A DNA stretch of 40,766 nucleotides from RPQK01 sp041946865 (GCA_041946865.1 JBHGBF010000018.1:1-40766); one strand, 5' to 3'. Shown: positions 15,647 through 24,641, counted from the stretch's first letter. A program made the numbers and translations. The notes: generated by a model not told the origin, from the sequence alone.

Positions 15647-18600
15647 ATGCGCTTTACCGACCTGTTCGTCAAGCGGCCGGTGCTCGCGATTGTCGTGAAC
15701 CTGGTCATCTTCATCGCCGGCTTGCAGTCGATCCGTTCGCTGAGTGTCCGGCAATATCCCCGGAGCGATATCGCCGTTATCCGGGTATCGACCGTCTACG
15801 TCGGCGCGAACGCCGACCTGGTGCGCGGTTTCATTACCACACCGCTCGAGCGGGTCATCGCGAGCGCCGACGGAATCGATTACATGGAGTCCTCGAGCGC
15901 CCAGGGACTGAGCACCATTACGGTGCACCTCAAGCTCAATTACGATACCAACGCGGCGCTGACTCAGATTCAGGCAAAGGTCGCCCAGGTGCGAAACGAC
16001 CTTCCACCTGAGGCTGAGGCGCCCGAGATTGAGCTGGAGACGGCCGATAACCAGTTTGCGGCTATGTACCTGGGCTTCTCGTCCCCCGATCTCGACCAGA
16101 ACCAGATCACCGACTACTTGACCCGGGTCGTGCAGCCGAAGCTGAGTTCGATCAGCGGCGTCCAGCGGGCTGACATCCTCGGGGATCGCACCTTTGCCAT
16201 GCGCGTCTGGCTTAAACCCGACCGGATGGCCGCCTACGGCATTTCCCCGTCCGCGGTCCGAGAGGCCCTCGCACGGAACAACTACCTGTCGGCGCTCGGT
16301 CGGACCAAGGGGTCGATGGTATCGGTGAATCTGGTCGCGAACACCGACTTGCGCACGCCCGAGGAGTTTCGCCAGCTGGTCGTGAAGGAGGAAGGCGGCG
16401 TTGTGGTGCGTCTGGGCGAGATCGCCGACGTCGTGCTTGGCGCCGAAAACTACGAATCAGATGTTCGCTTCAACGGCGAAACGGCGACTTTCATGGGTAT
16501 TTGGGTGCTGCCGACCGCGAATTCACTGGATGTGATCCGCCGCGTGCGGGAAGCAGTACCGGAAATCCAGGCGCAACTGCCCACCGGTATGAAGCTGGGA
16601 ATTCCCTACGATTCGACGGAGTACATCCAGGATGCGATCGAAGAAGTGCTGACAACCCTGACCGAAACGCTCCTTATCGTAATTGCCGTCATCTTCCTCT
16701 TTCTCGGCTCCTTCCGGGCAGTGATCATTCCGATTGTGGCGATCCCCATCTCGCTGGTCGGAGCGGTCTTCCTGATGCTGCTCGCAGGGTTCACGATCAA
16801 CCTGCTGACGCTGTTGGCGATCGTACTGTCGGTGGGCCTTGTCGTCGACGATGCGATCGTCATGGTCGAAAACGTCGAACGCCATCTACATTCGGGCAAG
16901 TCTGCGTTCAGAGCAGCGCTTGATGCGGCCCGGGAGCTGGTCGGCCCGATTGTCGCCATGACCATAACGCTGGCGGCTGTCTATGCCCCGGTCGGCATCC
17001 AGGGCGGCCTCACGGGAGCTCTGTTCCGCGAGTTCGCCTTCACTCTGGCCGGCGCTGTCATCGTTTCCGGAGTCGTAGCGCTCACCCTTTCACCGATGAT
17101 GGGCAGCAAGCTTCTGCGGGCGGGAGACACCGAGCGCGGGTTTGCGGGTTGGATCAACCGTCGCTTCGACAGCGTCCGCAAAGCATACACGCACGTTCTG
17201 ACGGGAACGCTTCGCTACCGGCCCGTGGTTCTCGTTCAGTGGGTAATCATTGCCGCACTGATGGTCCCGTTCTACATGTTTTCGCAGCGCGAGCTGGCGC
17301 CACGCGAAGACCAGGGTGTGGTGTTCGGAGTCCTCCAGGCCTCGGCGAATTCCACTCTTGACCAAACCAGACTGTTTGCCCAGCAGGTGGCGGATGTCTA
17401 CCGGTCCTTCCCCGAAAGCGCCAGCATCTTTCAGATTACGTTTCCGACCGGCGGTTTCGGGGGCATGGTAACCAAACCGTGGAGCGAGCGAACCAAGACC
17501 ACCGAGGAGTTGCTGGTCGAATCCTCAGGGCTGCTGGCTAAAATCCCGGGCATCCGGGTCATCCCGCTCACACCGCCTCCGCTGCCCGGCGGCGGGGACT
17601 TTCCCGTCGACCTCGTCATAGCTTCGGCAGCCGAGCCGGAGCAGCTGCAGGAGTTTGCCAACCAACTCGTCAAGAAGGCGTTCGCGAGCGGGCAGTTTAT
17701 CTTCGCCGACGCCGATCTGAAGTTCGACCAGCCCCAGGCGGAGGTCGTTTTTGACCGGGACAAGCTGCGCTCCCAGGGCGTCGATCTGACCCAGGCCGGT
17801 GAGGACCTGTCCACGCTGCTTGGCGGCGATTATGTGAACCGGTTCAGCATCCAGGGCCGCAGCTACAAGGTCATCCCGCAGGTCAAGCGGGTAGAACGCC
17901 TGACCCCCGATCAGCTGAAGCACATCTACGTGAAGGGATCGGAGGACCAGCTGGTTCCCTTGTCCACCTTCGCCAGTCTGAGGACGACGACGGAGCCGCG
18001 CGAGCTGAAGAAATTCCAGCAGCTCAACGCCGTGCGCATTCAGGGGGTCATTCCGCCGAATGTGTCGCTCGATCAGGCGCTGACCTTCCTGGAGAACGAG
18101 GCCAGGACGATTCTGCCCCAGGGATTCACGCTCGATTATGCGGGCGAGTCGCGCCAGTTGCGGACCGAGGGTAGCAAGTTTCTCGGCACCTTCGTGCTCT
18201 CCGCGATCCTGATTTACCTCGTGCTTGCCGCGCAGTTCGAGAGCTTCCGCGACCCGTTCATCATTCTGGCAGGCTCGGTGCCGCTCGCGATCTCAGGCGC
18301 CCTCCTGTTTTCCTTCCTGGGACTCACCACGCTCAACATCTACAGCCAGGTCGGGCTGATCACACTGGTCGGCCTGGTATCGAAGAACGGCATTCTCATG
18401 GTGGAGTTCGCGAATCACCTCCAGGAGACGGGGATGGACAAGCTGAGCGCCATCATCGAGGCCTCCAGCACCCGGCTGCGACCGATCCTGATGACGACCG
18501 CGGCCACCGTGGTCGGGCATTTCCCGCTGGTGCTCGCCACCGGTCCCGGAGCGGGGGCGCGCAACAGCATCGGCCTCATGCTCGTCACCGGGATGATCGT

Positions 18601-18721
18601 CGGCAGCTTCTTCACCTTGTTCGTGGTTCCTTCGATTTACGTGCTGGTCGCGCGCAAGCGGGCGGCGGCACCCTCGGACGAGCCGGCAATTGAGGCCGAG
18701 CTGGCCCCGAGCGCGATGTAA
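15647..18721 (+). CDS. HAE1-type RND multidrug efflux pump
   Basis: 1024 aa inner-membrane pump with 12 expected TM helices and two large periplasmic loops. Signatures are FVKRPVLAIVVNLVIFIAG at the N-terminus, the TM4 double-Asp motif SVGLVVDDAIVMVENVERH, ITLAAVYAPVGIQGGLTG, and the closing LVSKNGILMVEFANHLQETG and RLRPILMTTAATVVGHFPL. These place it with drug, bile-salt or solvent exporters (MexW/VexB-like), not heavy-metal pumps. The start is an ATG 1 bp after the adaptor stop, so the two are translationally coupled. Substrate cannot be predicted. A palindromic element follows immediately (18741-18845) and may end the transcript. Confidence 0.93.
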   Translation: MRFTDLFVKRPVLAIVVNLVIFIAGLQSIRSLSVRQYPRSDIAVIRVSTVYVGANADLVRGFITTPLERVIASADGIDYMESSSAQGLSTITVHLKLNYDTNAALTQIQAKVAQVRNDLPPEAEAPEIELETADNQFAAMYLGFSSPDLDQNQITDYLTRVVQPKLSSISGVQRADILGDRTFAMRVWLKPDRMAAYGISPSAVREALARNNYLSALGRTKGSMVSVNLVANTDLRTPEEFRQLVVKEEGGVVVRLGEIADVVLGAENYESDVRFNGETATFMGIWVLPTANSLDVIRRVREAVPEIQAQLPTGMKLGIPYDSTEYIQDAIEEVLTTLTETLLIVIAVIFLFLGSFRAVIIPIVAIPISLVGAVFLMLLAGFTINLLTLLAIVLSVGLVVDDAIVMVENVERHLHSGKSAFRAALDAARELVGPIVAMTITLAAVYAPVGIQGGLTGALFREFAFTLAGAVIVSGVVALTLSPMMGSKLLRAGDTERGFAGWINRRFDSVRKAYTHVLTGTLRYRPVVLVQWVIIAALMVPFYMFSQRELAPREDQGVVFGVLQASANSTLDQTRLFAQQVADVYRSFPESASIFQITFPTGGFGGMVTKPWSERTKTTEELLVESSGLLAKIPGIRVIPLTPPPLPGGGDFPVDLVIASAAEPEQLQEFANQLVKKAFASGQFIFADADLKFDQPQAEVVFDRDKLRSQGVDLTQAGEDLSTLLGGDYVNRFSIQGRSYKVIPQVKRVERLTPDQLKHIYVKGSEDQLVPLSTFASLRTTTEPRELKKFQQLNAVRIQGVIPPNVSLDQALTFLENEARTILPQGFTLDYAGESRQLRTEGSKFLGTFVLSAILIYLVLAAQFESFRDPFIILAGSVPLAISGALLFSFLGLTTLNIYSQVGLITLVGLVSKNGILMVEFANHLQETGMDKLSAIIEASSTRLRPILMTTAATVVGHFPLVLATGPGAGARNSIGLMLVTGMIVGSFFTLFVVPSIYVLVARKRAAAPSDEPAIEAELAPSAM

Positions 18722-18740
18722 TCAACCGGACAGAGGTCTT

Positions 18741-18845
18741 CTGTCTGTCGTTACGGCCTTCAGGCGGGCTTTTCCGAACAGCCGGCAAGTTCAATTCTGG
18801 CCGCATGTTCGGAAAGAAGCACCTGAAGGCCGGAACGACAGACAG
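18741..18845 (-). repeat. Dispersed ~100-bp palindromic element, copy 1 (reverse orientation)
   Basis: Two 40-bp arms (18741-18780 and 18806-18845) are complementary apart from about six bases. The arms contain CCTTCAGGCGGGCTTTTCCG and its complement. The asymmetric loop shows it lies in the opposite orientation to the copies at 28477 and 37629. Its outer arm ends (CTGTCTGTCG / CGACAGACAG) differ from the other copies but still pair, so the stem is maintained. Confidence 0.85.
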
Positions 18846-18915
18846 AGGCCCCCGGGCTCTCTGGGTGGTTTACGGCCCAATCCCGCTCGGGTATCCTTGG
18901 TAGGCGTAAGGCTGC

Positions 18916-19728
18916 ATGATCGAGATCATCCGTACATTCCAACGCGGCCCGATACGGTCGGTCCTCTTCGATTTTGACGGCACACTCTCCCTGATTCGAG
19001 AGGGTTGGCAAGAGGTGATGATCTCGTTCATGACCGAGATCCTCCACGAGCTTGATCCCTTGACTGCTGAACAAGAGCTGCGCACGTACGTGAAAGAGTA
19101 CGTGACCCGCCTGACCGGGAAGCAAACCATCTATCAAATGATCCAGCTTGCCGAAGAGATCCGGATGCGCGGCGGAAATCCGGAAGATCCGCTCGTCTAC
19201 AAGCGCCGCTATCACGAAAGGCTGTGGACACGGATCCAGGATCGAATCGAGGGGCTGCAGTCGGGCAGGTACCAGCCGCAAGACTGGCTGGTGCCCGGCT
19301 CGCTCGCAATTCTGGAGAACCTGCGCAAGCGGGGCATCCGCATGTATCTGGCAAGCGGGACCGACGAGGTGTTTGTGAGGCAGGAAGCGGATCTTCTGGG
19401 TTTGACTTCCTACTTCGACGGTCATGTACACGGAGCGCAAGATCAATACCGGCTGTTTTCGAAGAAGATGGTCATTCAAAGGGTTCTTTCCGAGCAGAAC
19501 CTGAAGGGCAGGGAGTTCGTGGCATTCGGCGATGGTTACGTCGAAATTGAGAACACCAAGGAGGTCGGGGGCGTGGCGGTAGGCGTGGCCACCGAAGAAA
19601 GGCTTCGATCCGGCCTGCTTGACCGGTGGAAGCGAGAACGTCTGATCGCTGCCGGGGCGGACGTCATCATCCCCGATTTTGCCGATCAGCAGCGCGTGAT
19701 TTCGTACCTGACTGGAGAGATTGACTAG
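18916..19728 (+). CDS. HAD-superfamily phosphohydrolase
   Basis: 270 aa cytoplasmic protein. HAD motif I is VLFDFDGTLS (nucleophile Asp19, acid Asp21), motif II is the Ser/Thr region LASGTDE (146-151), motif III is a Lys in FSKKMVIQRVL, and motif IV is FGDGYVEIEN (GDG at 205-207, with Glu where many members have Asp). A helical cap lies between motifs I and II (about 30-125). The fold suggests a small-molecule phosphatase such as a phosphoglycolate- or sugar-phosphate-type enzyme. It is the first gene of a three-gene unit; its stop is 10 bp before the ATG of the next gene, whose ribosome site overlaps it. With a PfkB kinase in the same unit a sugar-phosphate substrate is plausible. Confidence 0.85.
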   Translation: MIEIIRTFQRGPIRSVLFDFDGTLSLIREGWQEVMISFMTEILHELDPLTAEQELRTYVKEYVTRLTGKQTIYQMIQLAEEIRMRGGNPEDPLVYKRRYHERLWTRIQDRIEGLQSGRYQPQDWLVPGSLAILENLRKRGIRMYLASGTDEVFVRQEADLLGLTSYFDGHVHGAQDQYRLFSKKMVIQRVLSEQNLKGREFVAFGDGYVEIENTKEVGGVAVGVATEERLRSGLLDRWKRERLIAAGADVIIPDFADQQRVISYLTGEID

Positions 19729-19738
19729 GAGCAAATAT

Positions 19739-20719
19739 ATGTCATTTCCCCGATTTGACCGCGCTACCCTCCAGATAAAGCCTCTGGCTGACAGGGAAAA
19801 TCTGATCGAACTGGCCAGTTTCCCCACCCTTGATCAGCCCATTAAGCGCCTCCCGGACCCGAGCTTCAGCGAGATTGCCCGGCGCATACTTCGGGCCAGG
19901 GAAGAGAAAGCGGTTGTGGTCCTCATGATGGGAGCGCATCTGCTGCGCGCCGGCGCCTCCCGGTACATTATCGACCTGCTTCACAGAGGCCTCCTGACCC
20001 ACATAGCAATGAACGGGGCCGGAGCGATTCATGACTACGAAATGGCCTTGATCGGCGCCACGACTGAAAGCGTCGCCCAGTACATTTCCGAGGGGCAGTT
20101 CGGCCTTTGGACCGAGACCGGGCGGATCAACGAGATCGTAAAACAGGGAGTCGCCGTCGGGCTCGGTTTCGGAGAAGCAGTCGGAAAGGCGATTTTCGAA
20201 AACCGGTTCCCGCACAAAGACATCAGCATTCTTGCGGCCGCGCACGAGCTGCACATTCCGGTGACCATTCACGTAGGTATCGGTTACGACATTATCCACG
20301 AGCACCCGAACTGCGACGGGGGGGCGATCGGGCAGGCCTCTTACGATGACTTTCTCATCTTCACTCATGCCATCACGCAACTGGAAGGAGGAGTGCTGCT
20401 CAACTTCGGCTCGGCAGTGATGGGCCCAGAGGTCTACCTTAAGGCCCTGTCGATGGCCCGCAACGCGGCGCGACAACAGGGACGCCAGATCGCTCATTTC
20501 ACGACTGCGGTCTTCGACATCTTCCCCGTGGATGCCGACCCGAGCAGCGAACCGGGCAAGGAGGATTATCGGTACTACTACCGTCCGCTGAAGACGATCC
20601 TGATCCGAACCGTCCGGGACGGGGGAACGAGCTTTTACATACGCGGCGATCACCGCCGCACCATGCCCACTCTGTACTCCTGGCTGAAGGAACTGAGCTG
20701 TGGAACTGCAACGACTTAA
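19739..20719 (+). CDS. Deoxyhypusine-synthase-like protein of unknown function
   Basis: 326 aa from the ATG at 19739; a TAGGAG ribosome site precedes it, and the longer frame needs a TTG inside the HAD gene. Segments such as MMGAHLLRAGASRYIIDLLH, THIAMNGAGAIHDYEMALIG and the HIPVTIHVGIGYDIIHEHPN region recall the NAD-binding fold of deoxyhypusine synthases, in which a TAGGVEED-type turn precedes the active site. The match is remote and the classical C-terminal active-site Lys segment (GSDSGA...WGK) is not present, so true deoxyhypusine synthesis is unlikely. Conserved-looking His and Asp residues (HDYEM, HVG, HEHPNCDGG, GDHRRTMP) could form an active site. It lies between the HAD phosphatase and PfkB kinase genes and overlaps the latter by 20 bp. 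Confidence 0.6.
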   Translation: MSFPRFDRATLQIKPLADRENLIELASFPTLDQPIKRLPDPSFSEIARRILRAREEKAVVVLMMGAHLLRAGASRYIIDLLHRGLLTHIAMNGAGAIHDYEMALIGATTESVAQYISEGQFGLWTETGRINEIVKQGVAVGLGFGEAVGKAIFENRFPHKDISILAAAHELHIPVTIHVGIGYDIIHEHPNCDGGAIGQASYDDFLIFTHAITQLEGGVLLNFGSAVMGPEVYLKALSMARNAARQQGRQIAHFTTAVFDIFPVDADPSSEPGKEDYRYYYRPLKTILIRTVRDGGTSFYIRGDHRRTMPTLYSWLKELSCGTATT

Positions 20720-21704
20720 AGAGCTTCTGTCACGTTTCACGCAGGTGCGTCTCGCGGTCCTCGGGGACTTCTTTCTTGACGAATACCTGGTTATCGACCC
20801 CGCTTTGGCCGAAGTTTCCATCGAGACGCGGCTCTCGGCTCACCAGGTGGTGGCTGTGCGCAACAGCCCCGGGGCTGCCGGGACTGTTTGTTCCAACCTT
20901 GTCGCCCTCGGCGTCCACACTCAGGCCATCGGAATCGTGGGTGAGGACGGGAATGGGTTTGAGCTGGCTCATGGGCTATGGTCACGGCGCGTCAGCACGG
21001 AACTGGTCCTCGAGACGCCCGAGCGCTTCACCCCCACCTATACGAAACCCATGAGGCGGCATCCGGATGGAACGGAAGTGGAAATGGAACGGCTGGACAT
21101 CAAGAACCGGACCGCCACTCCTGCTCATCTCCAGGAGCGGATCATCGAAAACCTGTGGGCGGCCGTGGAATCTGTCGACGGCATGGTCATCGAAGACCAG
21201 GTCGAGGAGGAGGAGTGCGGTGTCGTCACGGCTGCCGTCCGGGAGGAACTGGCACAGCTGTCGCGCCGCTATCCGGACAAGGTTTTCCTGGCCGACTCGC
21301 GTTGCCGGATCGGGAAGTTCCGTGACGTGATGATCAAGCCCAACGAACGCGAGGCGTCGGTAGCCCTCGGCCGGACCGATTTGCGGGAGGAGGAAATGCT
21401 GGCGGCGCTTTTCCGAATGACCCGCAGGCCCGTTTTTCTAACTTGCGGACCCCGCGGCATTTCCGGGTTCGACGGAGCTCGCCGTTTCCATTGCCCGGCA
21501 GTCCCTGTCTCAGGTCCGATCGACATCGTCGGCGCCGGCGACAGCGCCGGCGCCGGCCTCGTCTCCGCCCTGTGCGCGGGAGCAACGCTCGAGGAAGCGG
21601 CCGAAATGGGGACTCTGGTCGCTTCAGTCACCATCCGCAAGCTCGGCACGACCGGCACGGCTTCCCCGGAAGAGGTGATCCAAGCGTGGGAAAGTCGGGG
21701 GTGA
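20700..21704 (+). CDS. PfkB-family carbohydrate kinase (RfaE/HldE kinase-like)
   Basis: 334 aa from a GTG at 20700 with an AAGGAA ribosome site, overlapping the preceding stop by 20 bp. The ribokinase fold is shown by LAVLGDFFLDEYL near the N-terminus, the first PfkB signature (SPGAAGTVCSNLVALGV, 56-72), the substrate/ATP strand KPNEREAS, and the second signature DIVGAGDSAGAGLVSA with catalytic Asp281. The arrangement resembles the kinase domain of HldE (heptose-7-phosphate kinase), but no nucleotidyltransferase domain follows. The substrate is probably a phosphorylated or free sugar. It shares a transcript with the HAD and deoxyhypusine-synthase-like genes and ends 15 bp from the convergent DUF1080 gene. 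Confidence 0.88.
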   Translation: MELQRLKELLSRFTQVRLAVLGDFFLDEYLVIDPALAEVSIETRLSAHQVVAVRNSPGAAGTVCSNLVALGVHTQAIGIVGEDGNGFELAHGLWSRRVSTELVLETPERFTPTYTKPMRRHPDGTEVEMERLDIKNRTATPAHLQERIIENLWAAVESVDGMVIEDQVEEEECGVVTAAVREELAQLSRRYPDKVFLADSRCRIGKFRDVMIKPNEREASVALGRTDLREEEMLAALFRMTRRPVFLTCGPRGISGFDGARRFHCPAVPVSGPIDIVGAGDSAGAGLVSALCAGATLEEAAEMGTLVASVTIRKLGTTGTASPEEVIQAWESRG

Positions 21705-21719
21705 CGCCAACCCGCCAGG

Positions 21720-22382
21720 CTAGCGCACACTCAAATCCCGGATATAGATGTCCTTGAAGCGCATCCGGCCCTGACCTCCGGAGTGAAGCTGGAGCGCGAT
21801 CGCGCCGTTGGTTGAACGCGGCGCAGGATTGGTAAAATCCAGGACCTGGACACCGTTCAGACGCACGATCGTGCGGTTCGCGACGACTTTGATGTACATA
21901 TCATTCCAGTCATACGGGCGGATCACCGTTTCGTGTTCGGGTGCCGGCCAGGCCATCCAGCCCCGGTTGTCGCCGTAAACCCCACCTGTATGGTGGTTGA
22001 GGACACGATCGATCTCGACCTGGTAACCCTCGCTGACGTCCACGGTCCCCGGGGTGAAACGAGTTCGGATATAAACGCCGCTGTTGCCGTCGGCCTCGCA
22101 CTTGAACCGGATGGCCAGCTCGAAGTCCTTGTAGTCCTTCTCAGTGGCCAGGTAGCCGTACTTCTCGGTTACTCCTTCGCCGTAGATCGCACCCTCTTCG
22201 ACCACCCACTTTTCCTCGCCGATCTTCTTCCAGCCGGTCAGGTCCTTCCCGTTAAAGAGCGAGATCCACTGGGGACCGACGTCACCATGGGCCTGCCGGG
22301 ATTGCGCCGAAGCCAGAGGCAGACCGCCAAGCCAGAGAGCCAGAGTAACGACCACTGCCGCAAGCTGTTGTTTCAGATGCAT
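21720..22382 (-). CDS. Secreted DUF1080 (3-keto-disaccharide hydrolase-type) protein
   Basis: 220 aa from the ATG at 22382 (AAGGAGAG just upstream); the longer frame lacks a signal peptide at its start. Signal peptide MHLKQQLAAVVVTLALWLGG is followed by the family opening WISLFNGKDLTGWKKIGEEK and the concanavalin-like beta-sandwich signatures FELAIRFKCEADGNSGVYIR, WNDMYIKVVANRTIVRLNG and GAIALQLHSGGQGRMRFKDI. Such proteins are abundant in Acidobacteriota, Planctomycetes and Verrucomicrobia and are linked with sugar degradation outside the cytoplasm. It is 90 bp downstream of the membrane-protein gene on the same strand. Confidence 0.88.
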   Translation of the reverse strand: MHLKQQLAAVVVTLALWLGGLPLASAQSRQAHGDVGPQWISLFNGKDLTGWKKIGEEKWVVEEGAIYGEGVTEKYGYLATEKDYKDFELAIRFKCEADGNSGVYIRTRFTPGTVDVSEGYQVEIDRVLNHHTGGVYGDNRGWMAWPAPEHETVIRPYDWNDMYIKVVANRTIVRLNGVQVLDFTNPAPRSTNGAIALQLHSGGQGRMRFKDIYIRDLSVR

Positions 22383-22472
22383 TGTTCTCTCCTTCTTCGT
22401 TAGAGCAAGCGCGTAGGAAGCGACCGGAAGCCGCTTCGTGACGGTTTTGGCATGAAAAACCAGGGATGTCAA

Positions 22473-23207
22473 TCAGGATTGAGATACGGGCACGGATTCG
22501 ACAGGGGTTTTCACGGGACGACGAGCCTTTTCGAGAAATCTCAGGATCGCGTGCATGAAGACCAGGACCCCGGTCATCTCCAGAAGCTCCTCCAGGTCGG
22601 TCAGAAGGAAATAGAAGAAATTCATCCCGTGACGGGAAGCCCACACGCCGTCCACCATTTCCATTATCAGGCTCCCTGAGATGTAGACAGAACCGGCGAG
22701 AAGGAAACGATTGCGGGTTCGCCTGTCAAGGCTGGCCAGGAACCTGAGACTCCACAGGCCGACTGCGGCAACGAAGAGGATCCCCGGTATCACCCAGGTG
22801 AAGTAGAAGATGCCGTCCGCCCCCAAGGCCCGGCGCAAGGGTTTGATGCTCTTGTCGTGGAACTGCGCCGTCTCGTCTGCAGATAAGAAGACAAAGATGC
22901 CGGCCAGGATCGTCCAGTAACGGACATATCCGGAGCCGCGTCTTCTCTCGGTCTGTGCACAGGCGATGAGAAGGAGCGCCGTCAACAGGAGCAGCGCTGA
23001 CGAAAACCAGGTGGGGAGGTTTCCTTCGCAATTCACGTCAATGACCCGGTTTATTCTCAAGGCCGTCTTCCCGTTGTTGACGAAGAACAGGACGATCTGG
23101 CTCGCGACGCTGAGCAGCGTCAGCATGACCATGACCACGGCCAGAAAGCTGACCACTTTTTGGACAGGTATCTGGGCGAGCACTCTCAGGCTCGGGTCCG
23201 AGTTCAT
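22473..23207 (-). CDS. Six-helix integral membrane protein of unknown function
   Basis: 244 aa with about six predicted TM segments: VVSFLAVVMVMLTLLSVASQ, SALLLLTALLLIACA, YWTILAGIFVFLSA, FTWVIPGILFVAAVGLW, FLLAGSVYISGSLIMEM and ELLEMTGVLVFMHAIL. Acidic and His residues sit at or within helices (SADETAQFHDKS, MEMVDG, DLEELLEMTG), a layout that could form a metal site as in membrane hydrolases, but this is only a suggestion. No known enzyme motif was recognised. The C-terminal tail is basic then polar (EKARRPVKTPVES), consistent with a cytoplasmic end. A terminator for the upstream esterase lies just before it, so it has its own promoter or is weakly co-transcribed. Confidence 0.7.
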   Translation of the reverse strand: MNSDPSLRVLAQIPVQKVVSFLAVVMVMLTLLSVASQIVLFFVNNGKTALRINRVIDVNCEGNLPTWFSSALLLLTALLLIACAQTERRRGSGYVRYWTILAGIFVFLSADETAQFHDKSIKPLRRALGADGIFYFTWVIPGILFVAAVGLWSLRFLASLDRRTRNRFLLAGSVYISGSLIMEMVDGVWASRHGMNFFYFLLTDLEELLEMTGVLVFMHAILRFLEKARRPVKTPVESVPVSQS

Positions 23208-23252
23208 GAGACAAACCCTCCGATGGAGAAAGCGTTCGGCGAAGAGGGTGAG

Positions 23253-23284
23253 AAAAAAGCTGGGACGTCTTCTTATCCCAGCTT
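23253..23284 (-). terminator. Rho-independent terminator of the esterase gene
   Basis: On the minus strand AAGCTGGGA (23284-23276) pairs perfectly with TCCCAGCTT (23265-23257) across a 10-nt loop and runs into six T residues. It lies about 150 bp downstream of the esterase stop at 23436 and just upstream of the membrane-protein gene. Confidence 0.8.
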
Positions 23285-23435
23285 AATCGGGAAACGGGCG
23301 GAAAGGGAATAGCAGCGGCACGGCTAAAAAGGTTGTCCGCGCCGTAACGAACAAGTGAACATTTTCAACGCCCTCGCCCCGTGTGCGGCTCTTCAAGACA
23401 GCCGAGGGCATTGAGGTAAGTCACCACCGGCCGGC

Positions 23436-24641
23436 TCAGCTGAGCGGCTTGAACAGCCTAGGCGCCAGGTCACGCAGGTAACGACGCCAGTTGATCCAGG
23501 TGTGGCCGCCGTCGCTGATATGGATCTGGCTCTTGATCCCGTGCTTGTTCAACAGCTCCTGCAGGTTCTTCGATCCGGCTAAGGTGAAGTCCTTGTCTCC
23601 GACGCTGATCGAGAAGAGCCGGATCCAGGAGTTGATTTTGGGGTTGGTGAGAAATCCGGCATTAGCGCTTTCCCACTGGGTTGGATTCTGCCCGATACCG
23701 GCGCTCCACACCGCCACGTACGCGAACTGGTCGGGGTGAGCAGTCACGACTTGAAGCGCGTGTCCTCCACCCATGGAGAGTCCGGCAATCGCGCGGTTTT
23801 CCCGGTCGGCCCGGACTCGGAAGTTCCTTTCGGTCTGTGGGATTACCTCTTTCATCAGTTCAGGAACGATACGCGCCCGAGCGGCGGCGTATGCGGCCGC
23901 GAGCTCCGGCGGCGGAGTTGTACCGGGAGTCGGCCGCGGAAGATTGGCCGGCATCGGGAGGCTTCCGTTCGGCATCACCACGATCATCGGTTGAGCTTTC
24001 TTCTCGGCGATAAGATTGTCGAGGATGAAGCCCGCTCGCCCGATCGTGCTCCAACCCGAATCGTCATCTCCGGCGCCATGTAGCAAATAGAAGACCGGAT
24101 ACCGCTTGCTCGAAGCGTCATAGCCGGGGGGAGTGTAGACGTGCATACGACGCTGCACCCCGAGGGTCGTCGAGTGGTACCAGAGCAGTCGCATCTGACC
24201 GTGCGGCGCCGGGGAGTTGTCCTCGAAGGCTGCTTCTGGTCCGGGCACGAAGAACATACTGTCGACACCCGCAATGCCCTGTTTGATCAAGGGGTTTGGA
24301 GGGTCGAGCGTCTTTACTCCGTCGACCACAAGGCTGTAGCTGTAGAAATCGGGTACGAGAGGGCCGACGGTGACCGACCACACGCCGTCTTCGCCCTTGG
24401 TGAGCTTCTCCGTCGCCGCCCCTTCCATCCAGTCCCCGCTCAGGATGACGTCGGAGGCCTTCGGGGCTCGGATACGGAACGTCACGCGGTGGTCAGCGAG
24501 CACCTCCGGAGAAACCACCGGGGCGGGACGGCCCGGCGCCTGTGCCAGGGCGAAAACGGTGGCCGCCCAGGCGGGCAGCAACAGAGCAACCAGAACTCGG
24601 CACAACGGAAACCTTGATGTCTCAATCATATCGTCAGGCAT
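23436..24641 (-). CDS. Secreted CE1-type esterase with N-terminal beta-sandwich domain
   Basis: 401 aa; starts at 24641 (ATG) or 24629 (ATG), neither with a clear ribosome site. A signal peptide (to about residue 34) precedes a CBM48/E-set-like domain (about 50-120: VTFRIRAPKASDVILSGDW, WSVTVGPLVPDFYSYSLVVDG). The alpha/beta-hydrolase domain starts at MHVYTPPGYDASSKRYPVFY. The nucleophile elbow is GLSMGGG (Ser289), the catalytic His is in DGGHTW (His380), and the acid is probably Asp349 or nearby (GDKDF). This matches feruloyl/acetyl-xylan esterases and trehalose-mycolyltransferase-like enzymes with a leading E-set domain. It suggests degradation of esterified plant or microbial polysaccharide. 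Divergent from the TonB receptor gene. Confidence 0.88.
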   Translation of the reverse strand: MPDDMIETSRFPLCRVLVALLLPAWAATVFALAQAPGRPAPVVSPEVLADHRVTFRIRAPKASDVILSGDWMEGAATEKLTKGEDGVWSVTVGPLVPDFYSYSLVVDGVKTLDPPNPLIKQGIAGVDSMFFVPGPEAAFEDNSPAPHGQMRLLWYHSTTLGVQRRMHVYTPPGYDASSKRYPVFYLLHGAGDDDSGWSTIGRAGFILDNLIAEKKAQPMIVVMPNGSLPMPANLPRPTPGTTPPPELAAAYAAARARIVPELMKEVIPQTERNFRVRADRENRAIAGLSMGGGHALQVVTAHPDQFAYVAVWSAGIGQNPTQWESANAGFLTNPKINSWIRLFSISVGDKDFTLAGSKNLQELLNKHGIKSQIHISDGGHTWINWRRYLRDLAPRLFKPLS

